Source: Nautiliaceae bacterium
Lineage (GTDB): Bacteria > Campylobacterota > Campylobacteria > Campylobacterales > Nautiliaceae
Reading direction: 5' to 3'
Assembly (NCBI GenBank): GCA_027035735.1
Contig: JALVUH010000079.1
Span: 1-38,016 of the forward strand
Length of the DNA: 38,016 nt
The notes under the pieces were generated by a model that worked only from the letters and a program-made list of their open reading frames with translations, searched no databases and had not been told where the DNA came from. The translations under genes were made by a program, and so were the position numbers. Below, one piece after another: positions 8,406 through 16,618 of this stretch. How positions within the stretch are numbered: the stretch's first letter is position 1; every line of letters starts with the position of its first letter.

Positions 8406-9265
8406 AAACTCAGGCTGATAAATTAAAAGAATTAGTAGAATCTACTACAAAAAAAGAGCTTCCAACTAGAGTTATTGCAATAACTAGTGGAAAAGGGGGA
8501 GTTGGAAAATCTACTATTAGTGCAAACTTGGGATATGCTCTTCATGCTCTTGGATTTAAAGTAGCTCTTTTTGATGCAGATATAGGACTTGCAAACCTTG
8601 ATGTTTTACTTAGAGTAAATGCAAAGAAAAATATTTTTCATGTTTTAAAAGGAGAGTGTGAATTAAAAGATGTAGCTGTTGATATTGAAGAGGGTTTTAC
8701 TTTAATTCCTGGAGAGAGTGGAGAAGATATCATAAAATATGCAGATGAAAGAAATTTAAATAACTTTTTTACTCAGCTTGATTTTTTAAAAAGTTATGAT
8801 TTTTTTATTATTGATACAAGTGCAGGAATTGATAAAAGAGTTCAAGTTTTTTTAGATGCAGCTGATGATGTATTGGTTGTTACAGTTCCTGAGCCTGCAG
8901 CTATTACAGATGCATATGCGATGATAAAAGTAATAAGCGAAAAAAGAGATATTGTTTATATGATTTTGAATGAAGTAGCAAATGAAAAAGAAGCAAGAAA
9001 TGTATTTAAGACTATTTTTAATGTAGCAAAAAGTAATATAAAAAGAGATTTTAGACTTCAAATGTTAGGATTTATACAAAAGAATAAGATAATTTCCTCT
9101 TCTTCTATAAAAAGAGAACTTTTTGTAAAAGAATTTCCAAATACAAGTGTTAGCGAACAGATTTTTAATATAGCTAAAAAAATTGCAAAAATTTCGGAAC
9201 GAAATGTGCTTGAAAGTAAAAGTGGAATAAAAGGCTTTTTTAAAAAAATTTTTGCTGGATTTTAA
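8402..9265 (+). CDS. flhG: Flagellar number regulator FlhG (MinD-like ATPase, YlxH)
   Basis: 287 aa ParA/MinD-type ATPase with the deviant Walker A TSGKGGVGKSTISANLGYAL near residue 28, the switch I region ALFDADIGLANLDVLL, and Walker B FFIIDTSAGI. FlhG stimulates FlhF GTPase and limits flagellar number; it also interacts with FliA, FliM and FliY in related bacteria. The C-terminus (IKGFFKKIF) is amphipathic, like a MinD membrane-targeting helix. The start is TTG at 8402, overlapping the flhF stop. The neighbours fliA, fliM and fliY downstream match known interaction partners. Confidence 0.95.
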   Translation: MKTQADKLKELVESTTKKELPTRVIAITSGKGGVGKSTISANLGYALHALGFKVALFDADIGLANLDVLLRVNAKKNIFHVLKGECELKDVAVDIEEGFTLIPGESGEDIIKYADERNLNNFFTQLDFLKSYDFFIIDTSAGIDKRVQVFLDAADDVLVVTVPEPAAITDAYAMIKVISEKRDIVYMILNEVANEKEARNVFKTIFNVAKSNIKRDFRLQMLGFIQKNKIISSSSIKRELFVKEFPNTSVSEQIFNIAKKIAKISERNVLESKSGIKGFFKKIFAGF

Positions 9266-9274
9266 GGGAGGGAA

Positions 9275-9616
9275 ATGAGAGGAGAAAATTTTGTATATTT
9301 TGCTACAATTAGTGGATTTTTTATAGGAATAATTTTTGCTATTTTAAATAATTTGGATTTTTTTAATTTTTTATTTGCTACTTTCTTAGTAACGGCAATT
9401 TTTTATCTAATTTCATTAGCTACAGTAGCATTTTTTATTAAGTTTGTAAATATTAGACAAATTGTATTTTTTAATAAAAGCCAAGTTGATGAAATATTAG
9501 ATATGCAAATAAAAGATTTGGAAAAATGTGAAGATTTTATTATTGAAAGTTTTAACTTTATCAAAAAAGTAGAAGAAGAAGAACTTGAAATAATAAGAAA
9601 GAATAAAAATGTATAA
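9275..9616 (+). CDS. Small membrane protein between flhG and fliA, unknown function
   Basis: 113 aa starting at ATG 9275 with a strong GGGAGGG SD. Two hydrophobic helices (about residues 7-26 and 33-57) are followed by a charged, coiled-coil-like cytoplasmic tail (~70-113) rich in Glu and Lys. A gene of this size and layout sits between flhG and fliA in Campylobacter and Helicobacter, which argues for a conserved but unnamed role tied to flagellar regulation. The C-terminal 8 bp overlap fliA, so translation is probably coupled. No catalytic motif is visible, and function is not assigned. Confidence 0.85.
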   Translation: MRGENFVYFATISGFFIGIIFAILNNLDFFNFLFATFLVTAIFYLISLATVAFFIKFVNIRQIVFFNKSQVDEILDMQIKDLEKCEDFIIESFNFIKKVEEEELEIIRKNKNV

Positions 9617-10286
9617 TCCTTATTTGAAAGAGTTAGAAGAGTATAAAAAAAGTTTGGCTATTGATTATATGCCTGCTGTAAAATCAATGGCTGCAAAGTT
9701 AAAAGAGAGACTTCCTGATAGTGTGGATTTTAATGATTTAGTTTCAATTGGATATGAGGAACTTGTAAAATTATCTCATAGATATGATCCAAAAATAAAT
9801 GATAATTTTTGGGGATATGCTCAAAAAAGAATTTATGGAGCAATGCTTGATTTTTTAAGAAAACTTGATACATTAAGTAGAGGAGATAGAAGGTTAGTTA
9901 AAAAGATTGAACAAATTATACAAGAATATACATCAAAATATAATCATGAACCAAGTAATGAATATTTGAGCGAAATTTTGGATGTAGATATTGAAAAAAT
10001 AAAAAGTACAAGAGCTGCTAGTGAAATTTATAGCGTAATGCCAATAGAAGATCAATTAAATTATTTTGAAAATATAGAAAAAAAGATTGAAGAAGAAGAG
10101 TTAATTGAAGCTATAAAAAATGTTTTGAAAAAATTATCTGAGAAAGAGCAGTTGGTTATTCAACTTTATTATTTTGAAGAGTTGTCTCTAAAAGAGATAG
10201 CAGAAATTTTAGAAGTTAGTGAAAGTAGAGTATCTCAAATTCATAAAAAAGTTATAAAAAAAATAAGGGAAGAATTAAATGGCTGA
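9609..10286 (+). CDS. fliA: Flagellar sigma factor sigma-28 (FliA)
   Basis: 225 aa sigma-70-family protein. Region 2 covers about residues 14-85 (VDFNDLVSIGYEEL, then FWGYAQKRIYGAMLDFLRKLD). Region 3 lies around 90-150. Region 4 covers about 170-222, with the helix-turn-helix LSLKEIAEILEVSESRVSQI. The short form without region 1.1 and the RIYGAMLDFLRK motif are typical of FliA. It directs class 3 flagellar genes such as flagellin. The start overlaps the upstream gene and the stop overlaps fliM by 8 bp. Confidence 0.95.
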   Translation: MYNPYLKELEEYKKSLAIDYMPAVKSMAAKLKERLPDSVDFNDLVSIGYEELVKLSHRYDPKINDNFWGYAQKRIYGAMLDFLRKLDTLSRGDRRLVKKIEQIIQEYTSKYNHEPSNEYLSEILDVDIEKIKSTRAASEIYSVMPIEDQLNYFENIEKKIEEEELIEAIKNVLKKLSEKEQLVIQLYYFEELSLKEIAEILEVSESRVSQIHKKVIKKIREELNG

Positions 10287-11349
10287 AATTTTATCTCAAG
10301 AAGAGATTGATGCTCTTTTAGAAGTTGTAGAAGATGAAGAAGTAAATCCAGAAGAACTTGAAAAAACACCAGATATTTTAGAACAGCGCCAAATAACTCT
10401 TTATGATTTTAAAAGACCAAATAGAGTTTCTAAAGAGCAATTAAGAAGTATAAGAGCACTTCATGATAAAATGGCTAGAAATTTGGCAAGTGATATTTCT
10501 TCTTTGATGAGAAGTATTGTTGAGATTCAACTTCATTCAGTTGATCAAATGACTTATGGTGAATTTTTAATGAGTTTACCATCTCCTACTTCGTTTAATG
10601 TCTTTTCTTTTAAACCTTTAGATGGAAAAGGTGTAATTGAAATTAACCCTTCTATTGTTTTTCCTATGATAGATAGATTGCTTGGTGGTCCTGGAATGCC
10701 TTTTGATGCAAATAGAGAATTTACCGATATTGAATTAAATTTACTTGATCAGATTTTAAGAGTTATTACTCAAAATATGAAAGAAGTGTGGTCTCCTATT
10801 ATGGAGGTATTTCCTGTTATTGAAGCAAAAGAGAGTAGTCCAAACGTAGTGCAAATTGTCGCTCAAAATGAAATTGTTATTATGGTAGTAATGGAAATAA
10901 TTATTGGTCAAACAAGCGGTATGATGAATATATGTTATCCTGTAATATCAATTGAATCTCTTTTGCCAAAACTTGCAAGTAGAGATTTGATGCTAAGTGA
11001 GACTAGTTCTAGAAAATCAAGAAATAAAGAACTTAGAGCACTTCTTAGAGGTGCAAAAATTGAGCTTGAAGCAGTGCTTGGATATGCTAAACTTAATATG
11101 AAAGAAATTTTAGATTTAGAAGTTGGAGATATTATAAAATTAAATAGACCTGCTGATGATACAGTAGTAGTAAAAGTAGATGGAAGAGAAAAATTTATAG
11201 CAGATTTTGGGGTTAGAAGATATAGAAGATGTATTAAAATAAAAGAAAAACTTAAAACAGAGCATGATGAGGTTAAAGAGATTTTAGAATATTTAGAGCT
11301 TAAACGTAAACAAAAACTTGAACAAATAACAGGAGAAGAAAGTGAATAA
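10279..11349 (+). CDS. fliM: Flagellar motor switch protein FliM
   Basis: 356 aa. The N-terminal segment ILSQEEIDALLEVVE is the CheY-P-binding motif. The middle ~200 residues are a CheC-like domain, with the GGPGMPFDANREFTDIE region that contacts FliG. The C-terminus (about 270-345) is a SpoA/FliN-type domain (LDLEVGDIIKLNRPADDTV). It forms the C-ring with FliG and FliY/FliN and reverses motor rotation. It is coupled to fliA by an 8-bp overlap and to fliY by another 8-bp overlap (GTG at 11342), so fliA-fliM-fliY are translated together. Confidence 0.96.
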   Translation: MAEILSQEEIDALLEVVEDEEVNPEELEKTPDILEQRQITLYDFKRPNRVSKEQLRSIRALHDKMARNLASDISSLMRSIVEIQLHSVDQMTYGEFLMSLPSPTSFNVFSFKPLDGKGVIEINPSIVFPMIDRLLGGPGMPFDANREFTDIELNLLDQILRVITQNMKEVWSPIMEVFPVIEAKESSPNVVQIVAQNEIVIMVVMEIIIGQTSGMMNICYPVISIESLLPKLASRDLMLSETSSRKSRNKELRALLRGAKIELEAVLGYAKLNMKEILDLEVGDIIKLNRPADDTVVVKVDGREKFIADFGVRRYRRCIKIKEKLKTEHDEVKEILEYLELKRKQKLEQITGEESE

Positions 11350-12145
11350 TTTTATAAATTTACTTCAAAATGAAATTAAATCTACAATTGAAGGTCTTAT
11401 AGGACTTTCACCTGAGATAAATATACTTTCACAATCAAAAGATATAGGAGAGCCAAAACCTCCTTTTGTAAAAGTAGAAGTTAAAGTCACTCCTAAAGGA
11501 AGAATGTGTTTTTTACTTCCTCCTGCTTTTTCAACAGCTGTTTGTGATTTAATGTTAGGGGGTGAGGGAGAGAGTAAAGAAGAAGTGGATAATGATGATT
11601 TAGATGCAATAAAAGAGATAGTTTCAAATATTTTAGGAGCTTTATCAACTACTCTTGAGGCACAATCAGATATGCCTGAATTGAAATTTGAGATACTTGA
11701 TATAAAATTTGTGACAGATAAAGATGATTTTTCTATTTATTCTTATATAGTGAATTTTAATTGTAAAGTAAAAGAAATTTCTGGTATTTGTTCTGTTCTT
11801 TTTGATGATGCTTTTTTATCTCTTTTTAAAGAAGAGAGTCATGAAGAGAGTGTATCTAGTTCTGGAGTTGTTTCTGAAGAAGTTAAAAATCTTGAAATGT
11901 TAATGGATATTAAACTTCAACTTAGAGTTAGAATTGGAAGTAAAATAATGCTTTTAAAAGATGTAATAGCTATGGATATTGGAAGCGTAGTAGAGCTTGA
12001 TCAATTAGCAAGCGAACCTCTTGATATTTTAATAGAAGATAAAAAAATAGGAGAGGGTGAGGTTGTAATAGTAGATGGGAATTTTGGTATTCAGATAACT
12101 TCTATTGGAAGTAAAGCTGATAGGTTAAAGACTCTTAAAAAATAA
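11342..12145 (+). CDS. fliY: Flagellar motor switch protein FliY
   Basis: 267 aa with a GTG start inside the end of fliM. The N-terminal part (about 1-175) is CheC-like, with one DDLDAIKEIVSNILGALS helix of the type carrying phosphatase residues in CheC/FliY. The C-terminal ~75 residues are a FliN/SpoA domain (LQLRVRIGSKIMLLKDVIAM, then VVIVDGNFGIQITSI). This two-domain form is called FliY, in contrast to the short FliN of E. coli. It is the last gene of the flagellar run; a 51-bp gap follows. Whether the CheY-P phosphatase motif is intact needs alignment. Confidence 0.93.
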   Translation: MNNFINLLQNEIKSTIEGLIGLSPEINILSQSKDIGEPKPPFVKVEVKVTPKGRMCFLLPPAFSTAVCDLMLGGEGESKEEVDNDDLDAIKEIVSNILGALSTTLEAQSDMPELKFEILDIKFVTDKDDFSIYSYIVNFNCKVKEISGICSVLFDDAFLSLFKEESHEESVSSSGVVSEEVKNLEMLMDIKLQLRVRIGSKIMLLKDVIAMDIGSVVELDQLASEPLDILIEDKKIGEGEVVIVDGNFGIQITSIGSKADRLKTLKK

Positions 12146-12196
12146 ACTTTACTTTTTGATTTTATTTTGATAAATTGCACTTAAAAAAGGCTAGAG

Positions 12197-13474
12197 GTGT
12201 TTAAATTTAGCGATATTAGCGATATGTGCATTAAATGTGGTAAATGTATTCCAGGATGCACAATTCATAGAGTAAATCCTGATGAAGCCACTTCTCCTAG
12301 AGGTTTTTTGGATATTTTAAAAGGAGTTGAAGAAGGAGAAATTGAAATAGATAAAACTTTTAAAGATACAGTTGAATCATGTTTTTTATGTAATCAATGT
12401 GTTGAAGTTTGTCCAAATTCACTTCCTACTGATTTTATGATAGAAAATGCTAGAGCAAAAGTTGCCAAAAAGTTTGGTATAGCTTGGTGGAAGAGGGCAT
12501 TTTTCTTTATGCTAAAGCATAGATGGGCTTATGATTTAGTTAGTAAGCTTGGATTTTATTTTCAAACATGTGGTTTTAAAATAGAAGAAGAAAAAAAATC
12601 AATTAGAAGTAAATTTTCTCTTCCTATGCTTCATAAAGGTAGATTACTTCCAGCTTTTAGAAAAAAAAGCTTTTTAAAAAAATATCCAGAAAAAATTCCT
12701 GCTAAAAATCCTACTAAAAAGGTTGCAATCTTTATAGGATGTCTGGCAAATTATAATTATACAGAAGTTGGGGATAGTTTAGTTGAAATTCTTAAATTTT
12801 TAAATATTGATATTTTTATTCCTAAAAAACAGTCGTGTTGTGGAGCTCCTGCTTATTTTACAGGTGATTTTAAAACAACTGAATATTTAATTAAAAAAAA
12901 TATTGAATATTTTGAAAGTTTTATAGATGAGGTTGATGCTATTTTAGTGCCTGAAGCTACATGTACAGCAATGCTTAAAAAAGATTATGAAGAATATATC
13001 AAATATTATATGCCTGAATGGCTTGAGAGACACAAAAAAGTAAAAGCTAAAATTTTTGGGACTACTGAGTGGCTTTATAAATACACAGACCTTGAAAAAA
13101 GACTTGAAAACATTAAAAAAAGCGATAAAAAAATAACCTATCATGATGCATGTCATTTTGGAAAAGTTTTTAATATAAGAAAAGAGCCAAGAAATTTAAT
13201 TTCTAAAAATTATGTAATAAATGAAATGGAAGATCCGAATGTTTGTTGTGGATTTGGTGGTATTACAATGCAGAGTGAAAAATTTGATTTAGCACGAAAA
13301 GAAGGTCTTATTAAGGCTGAGATGATTAAAAAGGTTGATGCTGATATTGTAAGTGCAGAGTGTAGTGCATGTAGAATGCAGATAACTGAACATCTTGATA
13401 AGGTAGGGGATAATAAATTATTTAAACACCCACTTGAACTTATTGCTGAGGTGATTAGAGAAAATAAACATTAA
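12197..13474 (+). CDS. (Fe-S)-binding oxidoreductase subunit with two 4Fe-4S ferredoxin motifs and two CCG domains (GlpC/GlcF-like)
   Basis: 425 aa, GTG start at 12197 after AGAGG. The N-terminus has two 4Fe-4S motifs: C11-C14-C17-C21 and C62-C65-C68-C72 (CFLCNQCVEVCPNS). Two CCG (heterodisulfide-reductase-like) domains follow: the first from FIGCLANYNYTEVGDS to KQSCCGAPA, the second from ITYHDACHFGK to PNVCCGFGG, with a closing CSACRMQ. This layout is shared by GlpC, GlcF, LutA-like and HdrD-type subunits that pass electrons from an FAD dehydrogenase to quinone or heterodisulfide. No flavin partner gene is adjacent, so the electron donor is unknown. It is cytosolic or peripheral, since no membrane helix or signal is evident. 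lgt follows 10 bp later. Confidence 0.88.
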   Translation: MFKFSDISDMCIKCGKCIPGCTIHRVNPDEATSPRGFLDILKGVEEGEIEIDKTFKDTVESCFLCNQCVEVCPNSLPTDFMIENARAKVAKKFGIAWWKRAFFFMLKHRWAYDLVSKLGFYFQTCGFKIEEEKKSIRSKFSLPMLHKGRLLPAFRKKSFLKKYPEKIPAKNPTKKVAIFIGCLANYNYTEVGDSLVEILKFLNIDIFIPKKQSCCGAPAYFTGDFKTTEYLIKKNIEYFESFIDEVDAILVPEATCTAMLKKDYEEYIKYYMPEWLERHKKVKAKIFGTTEWLYKYTDLEKRLENIKKSDKKITYHDACHFGKVFNIRKEPRNLISKNYVINEMEDPNVCCGFGGITMQSEKFDLARKEGLIKAEMIKKVDADIVSAECSACRMQITEHLDKVGDNKLFKHPLELIAEVIRENKH

Positions 13475-13484
13475 AGGCTTTATT

Positions 13485-14300
13485 TTGATAGAATATTGGC
13501 AACATATTTACTCTCACATTAATCCTATAGCTTTTTCTTTTTTAGGATTTAAGGTTCATTGGTATGCTTTAATGTATATTACTGCTTTAATTGTAGGATA
13601 TTTTCTTGGAATTAAATTTGGCCAAAAGCTTGGATTTGATAAAAAGATAATTGATGAATATTTTGTTTGGGCAGAAATTGGTGTGATTTTGGGTGCAAGA
13701 TTTGGGTATGTGCTTTTTTATATGCCAGGTATGCAAACATATTATTTACTTCATCCATGGCAAGCGTTTAATCCTTTTGTAAATGGTAAATTTGTTGGAA
13801 TTGCTGGGATGAGTTATCATGGAGCTGTTATTGGATTTGCTATTGCTACTTTTCTTTTTTGCTATATTAAAAAAGTTGATTTTTGGAAAATTTTAGATGT
13901 AGTGGCTTTGGCTGTACCACTTGCATATATTTTTGGAAGAATTGGTAATTTTTTAAATGGTAGAATTGTTGGAAGAGTTACAGACGTTCCTTGGGGAGTA
14001 TATATTGATGGAGCTCTTAGACATCCAATTGGAATATATGAGGCTTTTTTTGAAGGGTTACTTAGTTTTTTAATTATCTATTTTTATTATAAAAAATTTT
14101 ATAAATGCAAAGGTGAACTTATAGGTCTTTATCTTTTAACATATGGTTTTTTTAGATTTTTATGTGAATTTTGGCGTAAACCTGATGTTCAGCTTGGATT
14201 TGTTTTAGGTCCATTTACAATGGGGCAAATTTTGAGTTCTTTTATGATAGTTTTAGGTATAATAGTTTTATTTTATAGGAGAAAATCATGCAAAAATTAG
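13485..14300 (+). CDS. lgt: Prolipoprotein diacylglyceryl transferase
   Basis: 271 aa, multi-helix inner-membrane enzyme that attaches diacylglycerol to the lipobox Cys of prolipoproteins. The family signature GRIGNFLNGRIVGR (near residue 150) is clear, with a YHGAVIGF segment carrying the essential His and RHPIGIYEAFFEG near the C-terminal half. The start is TTG at 13485 after AAAGG. Substrates in this same window would be the OmpA-like lipoprotein, the 280-aa lipoprotein and possibly NapB. It overlaps the next gene by 13 bp. Confidence 0.95.
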   Translation: MIEYWQHIYSHINPIAFSFLGFKVHWYALMYITALIVGYFLGIKFGQKLGFDKKIIDEYFVWAEIGVILGARFGYVLFYMPGMQTYYLLHPWQAFNPFVNGKFVGIAGMSYHGAVIGFAIATFLFCYIKKVDFWKILDVVALAVPLAYIFGRIGNFLNGRIVGRVTDVPWGVYIDGALRHPIGIYEAFFEGLLSFLIIYFYYKKFYKCKGELIGLYLLTYGFFRFLCEFWRKPDVQLGFVLGPFTMGQILSSFMIVLGIIVLFYRRKSCKN

Positions 14301-15526
14301 CTATTATAGGAGGAGGAATTAGTGGTCTAAGTCTTGCTTATTATTTGCAAGATAAATTTGAAATTACTATTTTTGAAAAAGAGAAATGGGGAGGTAAGGC
14401 TTATACTCAAAAAGTAGATAATTATCTATTTGAAGAAGGAGTAAATGGATTTTTAAGTAATTCTCCAAAAACTCTTGAGTTATGTAAAGAGATAGGAATT
14501 GAGCCTATTAAGGCAAATGAGAATGCAAAAAAAAGATTTATTTATGATGATAAACTTATAGAAATTCCTCTTAAACCTATTGATTTTATAAAAAGTGATA
14601 TAATGTCCTTTAAAGGTAAAATAAGATTATTAAAAGAATTTTTTATAAAACCAAAATGTGAAGAAGAGAGTGTTGAAGAGTTTGCTGTTAGAAGATTAGG
14701 AAAAGAATTTAATGACAAAATGATGATTCCAATGCTTGCTGGTATTTATGCTTCTACGCCTGAGATTACTTCAATGAATGCTGCTTTTCCTAAACTAAAA
14801 AAGATTGAATGTGAGTATGGGAGTCTTTTTAAAGGGATGATGAAATTAAAAAGAGGAGGTCAGCCAAGCGGAGAGTTACATTCATTTGAATGGGGAATGA
14901 GCGAATTTATAAATAGACTTAAAGAAAAAATAAAAGCAACTTTTGTACAACAAGAGATTAAAGATATAGACGAACTTAAAGATTTTGATAAGATAGTATT
15001 AGCAACTCCTGCTTATGAATCTGCCAGTATTTTAAAAAAATATGAAAAATTAAGTTCTTTACTTAAAAAAATAAAATATAACCCAGTAGCAATTGTAGGA
15101 TTTGATTATGAAGATATTAAGCCTGTGGGTTTTGGTATTTTGACTATAAAAGAAAAATCTCTTGGAATTTTAATGGATAAATATATTTTTCCAAATAGAA
15201 ATGGAATTAGAGTAATGGTAGGTGGAGCTAGATATCCAGAAATTAAAAATTTGAATGAAAAAGAGATTATAGAGATAGCAAAAAAAGATGTAGAAAAAAT
15301 AACAAATTCAAAAAATCCAAAAATTTCTTGGGTAAAGTTTCATAAAAATGCTATTCCAAATTATTCTTTAGGACATCAACAATTAGTAGATGAAATTTTT
15401 GAAGAAGCAAAAAAAGTAGATATAATACTTACAGGTAATGCTTATAGAGGGGTTAGTTTTAATGATTGTATCAAAAATTCTTTTAATCTTGCAAAGGAGT
15501 TAAAAAATGAAAAAATTGCTGGTTAG
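14288..15526 (+). CDS. hemG: FAD-dependent protoporphyrinogen/coproporphyrinogen oxidase (HemY-type, often named HemG)
   Basis: 412 aa. An N-terminal Rossmann motif AIIGGGISGLSLAYYL and the following Glu-containing beta strand (ITIFEKEKWGG) bind FAD. MIPMLAGIYASTPEITSMNA and the C-terminal ILTGNAYRGVSFNDCI are hallmark segments of the oxygen-type PPOX family (COG1232). It oxidises protoporphyrinogen IX or coproporphyrinogen III in haem synthesis; which one cannot be said here. In an anaerobe the electron acceptor must be something other than O2. Its stop lies 20 bp inside the thioredoxin-like gene, placing haem synthesis and cytochrome c maturation on one transcript. Further haem genes (hemA, hemE, hemB) are at the end of the window. 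Confidence 0.88.
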   Translation: MQKLAIIGGGISGLSLAYYLQDKFEITIFEKEKWGGKAYTQKVDNYLFEEGVNGFLSNSPKTLELCKEIGIEPIKANENAKKRFIYDDKLIEIPLKPIDFIKSDIMSFKGKIRLLKEFFIKPKCEEESVEEFAVRRLGKEFNDKMMIPMLAGIYASTPEITSMNAAFPKLKKIECEYGSLFKGMMKLKRGGQPSGELHSFEWGMSEFINRLKEKIKATFVQQEIKDIDELKDFDKIVLATPAYESASILKKYEKLSSLLKKIKYNPVAIVGFDYEDIKPVGFGILTIKEKSLGILMDKYIFPNRNGIRVMVGGARYPEIKNLNEKEIIEIAKKDVEKITNSKNPKISWVKFHKNAIPNYSLGHQQLVDEIFEEAKKVDIILTGNAYRGVSFNDCIKNSFNLAKELKNEKIAG

Positions 15527-15920
15527 TTTAATGTTGTTAGTATCGTTTTTGTTTGCAGATTCAATTCATTGGATGAAAGATTATAAAAAGGCATTTGAGC
15601 TTGCAAAAAAAGAACACAAATTACTTTTTGTGGATATTTCTGTGCATCATTGTCCTCCTTGCTGGTATTTAGCAAATATTGTTTATAAATATCCTCCTGT
15701 TATTAAGTATATTAATAAACATTTTATTCCAATTTTTTATTATGCAGATACAGATAGAGTACCAATTGCATTTTCTCCTTATTTTACAGGTGCGGCTCCA
15801 AATGTATTGTTAATTACTCCTGATGACAAGCTATATTATAGGATCTTGGGTTCTCGTCCTGCTAAAATCTTTTTAGAAACAATTAAAAATATTAATCAAA
15901 AATATCAAAAAGGTAAATAA
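15507..15920 (+). CDS. Periplasmic thioredoxin-like protein with CPPC motif (copy 1)
   Basis: 137 aa. A cleavable signal peptide (MKKLLVSLMLLVSFLFA) is followed by a thioredoxin fold with an active site HHCPPCWYL near residue 50 and a cis-Pro-like region (GAAPNVLLI). It belongs to the thioredoxin_7/SoxW-like group. Position immediately before ccdA, with overlapping stop and start codons, suggests that CcdA delivers electrons to it, and that it reduces apocytochrome c Cys residues or another periplasmic disulfide. A close paralogue lies at 32013-32435 before ccsBA. It starts inside hemG, with AAAGGAG upstream. Confidence 0.88.
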   Translation: MKKLLVSLMLLVSFLFADSIHWMKDYKKAFELAKKEHKLLFVDISVHHCPPCWYLANIVYKYPPVIKYINKHFIPIFYYADTDRVPIAFSPYFTGAAPNVLLITPDDKLYYRILGSRPAKIFLETIKNINQKYQKGK

Positions 15921-16609
15921 TGGAAAATTTAGTCTATTCTTTATTCAATTATTTTGATTCTATGCCTTTTATTGTTAGTTTGGTAGCAGGACTTTTGTCA
16001 TTTTTTTCCCCTTGCGTTTTACCAATGGTTCCTATTTATTTTTTTTATATTACAGGAATTAGTGCGAAAGAACTTGAAAATAGAGAATTAACTCCAAAAG
16101 AGAGACTTAAAATTTTAATAAATTCAAGTTTATTTATTGCAGGATTTGCTCTTGTTTTTGTTCTTATTGGGGCTGCTGCTGCTAATTTAATAGGAAATAT
16201 TTTTGCTTATAAGTGGATAAATATAATTGCTGGAATAATTATTATAATTTTTGGTATAAATGTTGGAGGCTTTGTTAAATTTAAATTTATGCAATACGAA
16301 AAAAAAATAAATTTTCAAAATGCTGGAAGTTTTCTTTTAGGAGTTTCTTTTGCATTTGGTTGGACTCCATGTATTGGACCTATTTTTGGGACAATTGTAG
16401 GTATGGCTGCTACAAATCCTGCAAAAAGCATTACTATGATGATTCTTTATGTAATAGGTCTTGCAATACCATTTATTTTGATGGCTATATTTACTATTTG
16501 GAGTATGAAATTAATTGAAAGAACAAAAAAATATATGGGAATTATTGAAAAAATAAGTGGTGTGTTTTTAATAATAGTAGGTATTTGGGTATTATTTAAA
16601 GGATTTTAA
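15920..16609 (+). CDS. ccdA: Cytochrome c biogenesis protein CcdA (DsbD-type transmembrane electron carrier)
   Basis: 229 aa with six predicted membrane helices. The two redox Cys are in the paired motifs FFSPCVLPMVPIY (helix 1) and FGWTPCIGPIFG (helix 4), as in CcdA and the DsbD beta domain. It carries reducing equivalents from cytosolic thioredoxin to a periplasmic thioredoxin-like protein, here most likely the gene just upstream. This keeps haem-binding CXXCH motifs reduced for System II assembly by CcsBA (32432-34957). Its ATG overlaps the upstream stop. Confidence 0.92.
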   Translation: MENLVYSLFNYFDSMPFIVSLVAGLLSFFSPCVLPMVPIYFFYITGISAKELENRELTPKERLKILINSSLFIAGFALVFVLIGAAAANLIGNIFAYKWINIIAGIIIIIFGINVGGFVKFKFMQYEKKINFQNAGSFLLGVSFAFGWTPCIGPIFGTIVGMAATNPAKSITMMILYVIGLAIPFILMAIFTIWSMKLIERTKKYMGIIEKISGVFLIIVGIWVLFKGF

Positions 16610-16618
16610 AGGAGTAAT

